64,000 nucleotides of DNA from Biancaea sappan (taxonomy: Eukaryota; Streptophyta; Magnoliopsida; Fabales; Fabaceae), in the NCBI GenBank assembly GCA_037074585.1, contig CM073494.1, forward strand, positions 67,077,501-67,141,500, given 5' to 3'. A model generated the notes under the pieces. That model saw only the letters and a program-made list of their open reading frames with translations, made no database searches and was not told the DNA's origin. Each line of letters opens with the position of its first letter. Position 1 is the stretch's first letter. Positions 57,140 through 64,000 of the stretch are shown piece by piece. The translations under genes were made by a program, and so were the position numbers.

Positions 57140-59433
57140 TGTCACGACCCGTTTTCTGGGCACATGACCGGCACAATGATGAATATCCCATCACTGTAAG
57201 CCTTTCGATAAATTCTACCCATGAGTTAAATTATTAGTCATTTTCTCTATATTATCAAAATAATCATTCCTGAAGAAAATATATCAAATTTTCTTATTTG
57301 AAATTCATAGAGATGATTTGCATGTAATAATAGATTATCAATTTAAAATACATTATTATACTGACATACAAGCCAAATGCCAAACCCCTGACCTAGATGT
57401 CCTAGACGATTACAGAGCGACATAATCTACAACAAAAGAGGGGCCTACCCGACAGCGGGAAGGTCCAAAGCGATATACTCTTCTAGCGGATATTCTTCAC
57501 CGGTAACCTGATCTGTAAAAAAAAAGGTTTCATAGAGAGTGTGAGCTTTAAAACTCCGTGAGCGAATCGGCCTCGCGTTAATAAAATTCAAATACATTAC
57601 CAGTCATGCAAGTATATCCGAAGGCTCATACTCAATCAATAGACATAATTAGAAACTACACACAAGAAGATAAAAATTCATCCAATTCAACAAACGTTAC
57701 TAGTACTCATCAATGGCAATATATCCCGGAGAGCGCACACAGGCCGGCTCACCAATTTTGTATATTTCTGCCATGACGCACAACCTCATCCTCATAGCTA
57801 GGGCGCCTCACGGATTTATCACCAATCCAGGCTATATCCCTACTGAGGGAATCGTTGTCTCCACACTCACTGGTCAAGACATCATTTCAACCAGGTTTTC
57901 CACCTTGCCGTGAGAGGGGGTACTGTCCCGCTCAATCACAATCAATAGTACAGCATTTCATATCATAATCAGAAGTACAATGTAATATTCATCCATATAA
58001 CAGGTATAGTATGTAACTATATTATAGGTTTATAAACTAAAAATCAAGATAACAATTAAACTGTATTGAAAAGATTCAAACTCTACATCATCATGAAATA
58101 CTTGTTTCGTCTTATCCATACTTCTAGATTAATTATTTCCTTAGATTCGTCATTCTGAATCCAATTTCCCCCTATGAATCTTGGGAATGTCCTACGACAT
58201 ACTTTTTATCACCAGTAATGCTAAAACTCTATTAAAATAGGGTCGTTCCACTCACCTGGATTCCGTACGAGTATCACTTCTCTAAGTCGTTACAAACAAG
58301 AGTACTCAGGTGGATTTCAATGTTCCGCTACGAAGATTTTCATGAAAGATTAGAGAAAATAAGTTAGGATTGTTTTCGTACAGATACTGTTCATATGTAT
58401 GGTTACTATTCATACATACGGTTACTATTCATACCAGAAAATAGAGAATACAATCTGTAAAAGAGTACACCAGGTAAGTTCCCAGGAAAGAGTGGAGGGT
58501 CACAATGGACACACTTAAAAACCAGGTCTTTCCTTAGCCAGAGCTTTCCTAGACATGTATTCTTTACAGTTTACATCCTATTCCGGTAATCAAAATAACA
58601 TATAGACAGCTAAGGACAGTTTTTCTAATGTGAAAGATCTGCCAAAGCCGCAACCACAGAGCATACTTAAGGAAATAACTTCTAAAATTGAAAGACATAA
58701 AAAAGGCATAGTATCTTTACCTAAGCTGAAAAGGAAAGGCCAAAAATCTCAGAGGTCTAGCGTCGGACCAAGAAATCTTAAGGATAGAAGAAGAGAAGTT
58801 TAAGGTGTGATTTTGAAAGTGAAATGGAAGGGTCTATTTATAGGAAAATTTAAGGGTACTATTCCATCTACCCCGTCTCACCTACCAATTTCACTTACTA
58901 GTCTCATCTACTAGTTTCACTTACTAGTCTCATCTACTAGTTTCACTTACTAGTCTCATCTACTAGTATCACTTACTAGTCTCATCTACTAGTATAATCA
59001 ATTTGCTAATTTAGTTTCCTTTCAATTTAGTCCGTCATGGAATTCTCTCATATAAAATGTCATTTTTTTTCTCCTAGTTTCTTTCTAGTTTTCTCTTATG
59101 ATCAAACCACATTTGGTATTTGACATTTCGATAGCATATGTAAACAGTACCGTATACATAAATAGTATTATACATGTAAATAGTACCGTATACTAGAATA
59201 GTAACCGATCTTACTAATTTTCTTGGATAAATTTACTCATTGCCACTCTAACTTATAAGATTTGTTCACTTAGATCCTTGAGAATTTGTAAAAATTTCCT
59301 AAATTAAAAATTTAAAATTTCTATTCCCAAATTTCCTTCACTAATTTAAAAGAATATTTTCCACGTAATTAAATTTTTCAATAAACTTCAAAATAGATTT
59401 TGAATATTTGTAAAAAATTATTGGGGTATTACA
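57140..59433 (-). mobile_element. LTR without target duplication, chimeric family A / family B
   Basis: Runs from TGTCACGACCC to GGGGTATTACA. From 57140 to about 59215 it is the reverse complement of the family-A solo LTR at 43779-46162. The TATA box is at 58835-58842 on the minus strand. From about 59216 to 59433 it instead follows the terminal part of the family-B LTRs (as at 29520-29900): ACTTATAAGATTTGTTCACT, CCTTGAGAATTTGTAAAAAT and TTCTATTCCCA. Flanks are TTATT and CAAAC, not a duplication; the empty site in U3 reads GTTTGTCAAAC (near 48831-48841). Recombination between two elements explains both facts. Confidence 0.75.
58889..58992. repeat. 26-bp tandem repeat, four units
   Basis: Four units of TTTCACTTACTAGTCTCATC plus TACTAG, the last with one change, inside the chimeric LTR. 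Absent from the family-A LTR at 43779-46162, so a recent private expansion. Confidence 0.95.
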
Positions 59434-59531
59434 CAAACATTGTGTTTGGTGCATTAAAGCCGTCCGATTGTGTCAAGCACAAGAGCAACAAGCAGGGGAT
59501 CTAGCCCTTGTGTACTTGTCAAATGTTGCGT

Positions 59532-59663
59532 ACTTGTCATGCTATTTGGCTTAGAGGATTGTTGAAAGAACTTTATTTGCCACAAGATGAAGCAGCTAAA
59601 ATTTGTATTGACAACAAGTCTACACAAGAACTTGCTAAAAATCTTATGTTTCTTGACTGAAGC
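59532..59663 (+). pseudogene. Ty1/copia RNase H fragment, cut by the gypsy LTR
   Basis: Same sequence as 48937-49065, including the TGA after FLD, ending where the LTR begins at 59664. It marks the U4 counterpart of the U3 copia fragment. Confidence 0.85.
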
Positions 59664-61550
59664 TGTTACATCCCAAAAATTTAACATGTGAAAAGATATT
59701 ACTCATTTGATAAAATTCTCAAACATAAGTTATTTACATATATTCTGTAAGGTTTTACATTCAACCTTAATCATTCATTCCACACGACAGAATTATATTC
59801 ATTTGATAAGCAAATATAGGCATACATAATCTGATGTTTTTATCTCATCGCAAGCCTAGGAGACCTATAGAAAGTACAGAGCTTTCCTAGTATCCACATT
59901 AATAAGTACTGGTATCCCACCAGACAGAAATAGAGGATAATTCTAAGGGGCTTTTATTCTTCAAACGGATACTCTTCTTCCTTGTTTTCTGTATCTGAAA
60001 AGATAATCATAGGGAGTGTGAGTTTATTTAAAAACTCAGTAAGTAAATAACTGTACTACATAAAATATCAAAAGTACAAATACCACATTTACTCATATAA
60101 TTAATTGTCTTATACATCGAGTAGTATGAGAATCTAACCCTTTCAAACTTGTGAATAAGATTTCATAGATATACATCGAGTAGTATGGGACTCTAACCCT
60201 TTCAAACTCGTGAATAAGATTTCATAGGTATACACCGAGTAGTATGGGACTCTAACCCTTTCAAACTCGTGTATAGGTTTCATAGATATGCACTGAGTAG
60301 TATGGGACTTTAACCCTTTTAAACTCATGTATTAGAACTCGTAGATCTTTACTCATTAATAAAATAATGAGAATTTATCACATAGTATAATTTCCATGAA
60401 ACAAAATAATTTATACATACTCTTGTTCCTTTGAATTTCTGTAAAAATATATCAATCATCATATACTGTCATATGAAAAATTGATTGATTAATATTCAAA
60501 TAATATTGTAAATGGGACTTATATTGTACTTTGACTAGTAATATCAAATTAGCTTAGCAAGGTTATTCACTTACCTTGATTTTTGTCCAAGTTTACCTTG
60601 TTCTACACTAGAATTTGTGTAGGAAAATTTCCTAGTAAAATATATTACAAGTAAACATAAGAAAGGAAACAAAATCACGAAAATATGCAAAAATTTCTGA
60701 TTGCTACAGTACGGTTCGCTATAGTGACGGTTCGCTACAGTGCGTCGCTACAGTACCGTTGACTGCTACAGTACCGTTGACTGCCGACACTGCAGTAACA
60801 GCTACAATAACTCGAAAAATTTTTCCAAACTTTCTGGTCGCTACAGTAACTTTGAGTTTGCAGAAACTTCCCAGAAAATTTTCATCCTTTCGTTTCTTGA
60901 TTCAAAACCAGAATCTCAACTCTTTTAACCGACTATAACTCAATCCTAACTCAAATATAACTTCTAAAACAACTAAGATTCATGAATTATCATCAAAATC
61001 TTCAAGAACAAAACCTCCTCTAATCTTCCATATAAACTTAGATTTAAGGAAAATAATGAGATTAAAGCTTACCTTTGATCCTTATAAAGCTTTTGAACTG
61101 AACAAATAATCGAAATTCTGAAGATCAAGGAAAGGATTTGAGAAGAGGATGAAGAAACGAGAGAAACTTCCACTGTTCAATTTTCAGCTTTTCCTTCTGC
61201 GTGAAAATGAGAGGGTACTATTGAAGTTTTATTTTAAATATTTCTAATGGGTTATTGAATAACCCATGGGTATCCATAACCCAACATCCAAACCCATCCA
61301 GTCAATTTACAATAAATGGACTAATTGACCATTCTTAAACCACTTTTCCATGAATTTCACCATTCTTAGAATATATCCCACATGGTGCAAATATTTAGTC
61401 CAGTCATTTAACTCAATTTTCATAAATAATATTCAAAGAGAACAATTAAATATGAAAATTAAAAATGGCCAAAATAAATAACTAAAGTAACGTTGTAAAA
61501 TTCTAAAATACTCTTAGGCGAATTATATTTCGTAATTAACGGGTATTACA
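59664..61550 (-). mobile_element. 3' LTR of the Tekay/Del-like gypsy element (family B)
   Basis: On the minus strand it starts TGTAATACCC right after the polypurine tract at 61551-61572 and ends GGGATGTAACA (1887 bp). It contains a four-unit 57-59-bp tandem repeat (60113-60346) and a GCTACAGTA-rich minisatellite (60705-60800). Related to the solo LTR at 27544-29900, but clearly diverged. Confidence 0.9.
60113..60346. repeat. 57-59-bp tandem repeat, four units, in the LTR
   Basis: Units contain GAGTAGTATGGGACTCTAAC and CTTTCAAACTCGTG. Spacers are not unique, so this is an LTR minisatellite rather than an array of spacers. Confidence 0.85.
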
Positions 61551-61572
61551 TTCTACCCCCTTAAAAGAATTC
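61551..61572 (-). other. Polypurine tract of the gypsy element
   Basis: Minus-strand AAGGGGGTAGAA directly before the LTR start, the plus-strand primer site used in reverse transcription. Confidence 0.8.
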
Positions 61573-61596
61573 GGTCCTCCGAATTAAAATCTTACC

Positions 61597-62126
61597 TCAA
61601 GTTTCAAACAAATGTGGATATTTTTTCCACATTTCATCTTCTGTCTCCCACGTAGCTTCCTCACGAGAATGATTTCTCCAAAGAACCTTGACAGTAGAAA
61701 TTTCTTTAGTACGCAATTTCTTGACTTTTCTATCAAGAATAGCTACTGGTACCTCTTCATAGGTGAGAGTTTCATCAAAATGAACTTCTTGGGGTTGAAT
61801 GACATGAGAATGATCAAGAAGATACTTCCGTAGCATGGACACATGAAATATTGGATGAACTCCCTCTAGGTCTAAAGGTAGGTCTAGGCGATATGCCACA
61901 TTACCCACTCTGTCTACAACCTCATATGGGCCAACATACCTCGGACTAAGCTTGTCTTTCTTCCCGTATCTCATTACTCCCTTCATAGGTGAGATTCGTA
62001 AGAAAACCATGTCACCTATTGCAAATTCAAGGTCACGTCATCGGTTGTCCGCATAAGACTTCTGTCTACTCTGAGCAGTTAACAACTTCTCTCTGATTAG
62101 TTTAACTTTATTTATATCTTCTTGTA
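61597..62126 (-). pseudogene. Gypsy integrase C-terminus with chromodomain, separated by lesions
   Basis: The open frame 61597-62010 carries the GPYEVVDRVG-type integrase C-terminal module (GPY/F), the HPIFHVSMLRKYL segment and a chromodomain-like tail ending in VLWRNHSREEATWE and KYPHLF. Chromodomains at this place define chromoviruses, and this tail is typical of the Tekay/Del clade. Upstream, 62011-62126 continues the polyprotein but contains a TGA (plus coordinates 62038-62040). It joins the main frame through a single-base frameshift near 62127-62140, so the polyprotein is broken here. Confidence 0.85.
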
Positions 62127-63998
62127 TCATCTCAGGTCCAAGTATTTGGTTTCACCAAGTTCAAACCAACCTATAGGAGATCGACACCGTCTCCCATATA
62201 AAGCCTCAAAAGGTGCCATCTGAATGCTGGCTTGGTAACTATTATTATAAGCAAATTCAATAAGAGGCAAATGATCTTCCCAACTTCCACTGAAATCCAT
62301 CACACAAGCTCTTAGCATATCCTCTAAAGTCTGAATTGTCCTTTCAGACTGTCCATCAGTCTGAGGATGGAATGCTGTACTAAGATTCACTTTGGTACCC
62401 AAAGCCTCTTGAAAGACTTTCCAGAACCGAGAAGTAAACTGAGGCCCTCGGTCTGATATAATGGATACTGGCACACCATGAAGTTTTACTATTTCTTTAA
62501 CATAAAGTCGAGTAAGTTTTGCTACACTGAAAGCAGTATGAACAGGAAGAAAATTTGCTGACTTAGTAAGTCGATTCACTATGACCCATATTGAGTCATT
62601 TCCTTTTATTGACCGAGGTAAACCTACTACAAAATCCATAGTGATCCTTTCCCACTTCCACTCGGGAATATCTAGTTTTTGCATCAAACCAGGTAGTCGT
62701 CGATGTTCAGCTTTAACCTGCTGACAAGTCAAACATCGAGCTACAAAGTCAGTCACATCTCGCTTCATGCCCTCCCACCAGTAAACTTGTTTCAAGTCCT
62801 GATACATTTTCACAGCACCAGGGTGTACAACGTATGGCGAACCATGAGCTTCCATTAAGATTTCATGTTTCAAAGATTCAATGTTGGGGACACAGAGTCT
62901 CCCATTAAACCATAAGACTCCTTCTTCATCTACCAAGAAACTTGGTGCTAGACCTTGCCTTGCCTTATCTCTGATTTTGACCATATCGATGTCATTTTCT
63001 AAAGTTGCTTTTACTTTTTCCACAAGGGATGATCTAACTGTTAAATGAGCCAGAAATGTACCTGACTCAGTGATCTCAAAGAATACTCCATCAGCTTCCA
63101 ATTCTTGTAGTTCATGTATTAAAGACCTCCTTATAGTGGCAATGTGAGCTAAACTTCCCATAGACTTTTGACTTAGAGCATCAGCCACTACATTTGCTTT
63201 ACCTGGATGGTAAAGGATGGTACAATCATAATCTTTCAGAAGTTCCATCCACCTTCGTTGCCTTAGGTTGAGATCTCTCTGCTCAAAAATGTACTTAAGG
63301 CTTTTGTGATCTGTAAAAATTTTACAAGTCTCCCCATACAAGTAATGTCTCCAAATCTTTAGGGCAAACACTACAGCTGCCATTTCCAAATCATGAGTAG
63401 GGTAATTCAATTTATGCTTTTTAAGCTGACGTGAGCCATAAGCTATGACCTTACCATGTTGCATTAATACACACCCTAAGCCTATCCTTGAGGCATCATA
63501 GAATACAGAGTAACCCCCTGGTCCTGATGGTAGAATTAAGATTGGTGCAGAAGTTAAACACTCTTTCAATTGGGTGAAACCTTGCTCACATGAATCATCC
63601 CAAATGTATTTAACATTCTTTCGAGTTAACTTATTTAATGGGAGAGCCGTCTTAGAGAAATCTTTGACAAAGCGACGGTAATACCCTGCTAAGCCAAGAA
63701 AACTACGTACTTCAGACAAAGTTGTTGGTCTAGGCCATTGTTTTACTGCTTCAATTTTACTTGGATCTACATGAATACCTTCTTGGGAAATAACATGTCC
63801 CAAAAACATTACATGACTCATCCAGAATTCACATTTTGAGAGCTTTGCGTACAACTGATGCTCTCTCAAGGTCTGAAGCACTATTCTCAAATGTTCAGTA
63901 TGTTCTTCATGACTCTTTGAATATACCAAAATATCATCAATAAATACAATTACAAACTTATCAAGGAATGATTTAAACACTCTGTTCATTAAATCCAT
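62127..63998 (-). CDS. Ty3/gypsy (Tekay/Del-like) Pol, partial
   Basis: 623 residues are visible; the frame continues off the right edge, so the Met at 63998 is internal and Gag, protease and the reverse-transcriptase N-terminus are missing. Order: RT palm with FIDD (residues 19-22) and connection; RNase H with Asp168, Glu205, Asp230 and Asp273; integrase zinc finger with His385, His392, Cys422, Cys425; integrase core with Asp455 (MDF), Asp516 (SDRG) and Glu552 (SERT). It ends early at 62127 because of a frameshift before the integrase C-terminus. Substitution Asn for Asp in the 'VNRLTKSANF' segment is unusual. The long open frame suggests a fairly young insertion, but the downstream lesions make it non-autonomous. 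Confidence 0.92.
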   Translation of the reverse strand: MDLMNRVFKSFLDKFVIVFIDDILVYSKSHEEHTEHLRIVLQTLREHQLYAKLSKCEFWMSHVMFLGHVISQEGIHVDPSKIEAVKQWPRPTTLSEVRSFLGLAGYYRRFVKDFSKTALPLNKLTRKNVKYIWDDSCEQGFTQLKECLTSAPILILPSGPGGYSVFYDASRIGLGCVLMQHGKVIAYGSRQLKKHKLNYPTHDLEMAAVVFALKIWRHYLYGETCKIFTDHKSLKYIFEQRDLNLRQRRWMELLKDYDCTILYHPGKANVVADALSQKSMGSLAHIATIRRSLIHELQELEADGVFFEITESGTFLAHLTVRSSLVEKVKATLENDIDMVKIRDKARQGLAPSFLVDEEGVLWFNGRLCVPNIESLKHEILMEAHGSPYVVHPGAVKMYQDLKQVYWWEGMKRDVTDFVARCLTCQQVKAEHRRLPGLMQKLDIPEWKWERITMDFVVGLPRSIKGNDSIWVIVNRLTKSANFLPVHTAFSVAKLTRLYVKEIVKLHGVPVSIISDRGPQFTSRFWKVFQEALGTKVNLSTAFHPQTDGQSERTIQTLEDMLRACVMDFSGSWEDHLPLIEFAYNNSYQASIQMAPFEALYGRRCRSPIGWFELGETKYLDLR

Positions 63999-64000
63999 AA

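Larger units (their letters stand above)
49211..59663. repeat. Segmental duplication unit U4 (carries copy 4)
   Basis: Collinear with 38510-49060 apart from private insertions and losses. The left joint lies in TCTGGTACTGAAAAC, where copia DNA meets the upstream region of the gene. It lacks the solo LTR of U3 and has its own LTR at 57140-59433. The right end is cut by the gypsy LTR at 59664. Confidence 0.88.

Noticed and set aside
60113..60346. Regular repeats that could be mistaken for a CRISPR array
   Set aside because: Units are 57-59 bp with no unique spacers, inside a plant LTR; the related LTR has the same repeat.
1..64000. An undescribed defence or biosynthetic system encoded as a gene cluster
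   Set aside because: The only genes are paralogues of one reductase family plus mobile elements; no second pathway enzyme, transporter or regulator is present in the window.

Overview
The window is AT-rich, transposon-laden nuclear DNA from a flowering plant, most likely a eudicot. The evidence is six-exon genes with GT-AG introns, a chromodomain-type Ty3/gypsy element, RTE-type LINEs ending in (TTG)n, Ty1/copia remnants, many small inverted-repeat elements, and a LysM receptor-kinase fragment. I cannot name the species. There are no RNA genes, CRISPR arrays or bacterial features.

The only real genes are four tandem paralogues, all on the + strand, of an NADPH-dependent extended short-chain dehydrogenase/reductase. 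They belong to the plant phenylacetaldehyde reductase / cinnamoyl-CoA-reductase-like / DFR-like family. Copy 1 (12621-19647) has intact exons and introns swollen by insertions. Copy 2 (30755-33293) is a pseudogene with a 25-bp frameshift deletion and a later nonsense codon. Copy 3 (39300-41860) is open but has a GC splice donor at intron 3. Copy 4 (50001-52668) is intact. All spliced frames are 984 bp (327 aa) except copy 2 (959 bp), with introns at identical positions. A CACGTG G-box lies 60-144 bp upstream of every ATG.

Layout. 1-5600: decayed minus-strand Ty1/copia element with its 3' LTR. 5600-10372: AT-rich DNA, a MITE and a Mutator-like element with long terminal inverted repeats. 10373-19860: copy 1 with its promoter, carrying two RTE LINE insertions in opposite orientation around exon 5. 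19893-22015: two more long-inverted-repeat elements, the second holding a broken LysM-type receptor pseudokinase fragment (Pack-MULE candidate). 22016-23722: small repeats. 23723-34672 and 34673 onward: a recent segmental tandem duplication carrying copies 2 and 3. 38510-49210 and 49211-59663: a second tandem duplication that produced copy 4. 59664-64000: 3' LTR and 3' half of a Tekay/Del-like gypsy element running off the right edge.

The duplications supply natural empty sites that date later insertions. A solo LTR at 27544-29900 (target duplication GTAGA) is absent from the copy-3 unit. A solo LTR at 43779-46162 (TCTTA) is absent from the copy-2 and copy-4 units. An LTR at 57140-59433, absent from the copy-3 unit, has no target duplication and looks like a chimera of two LTR families. 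Downstream of copies 3 and 4 are remnants of a copy-1-type promoter with no gene behind them, suggesting lost members of the array.

I found no clearly undescribed biological system. The strongest leads are the inverted LINE pair around exon 5, the kinase-carrying inverted-repeat element, the chimeric LTR, the orphan promoters, the GC donor, and the two extra residues before the catalytic tyrosine.
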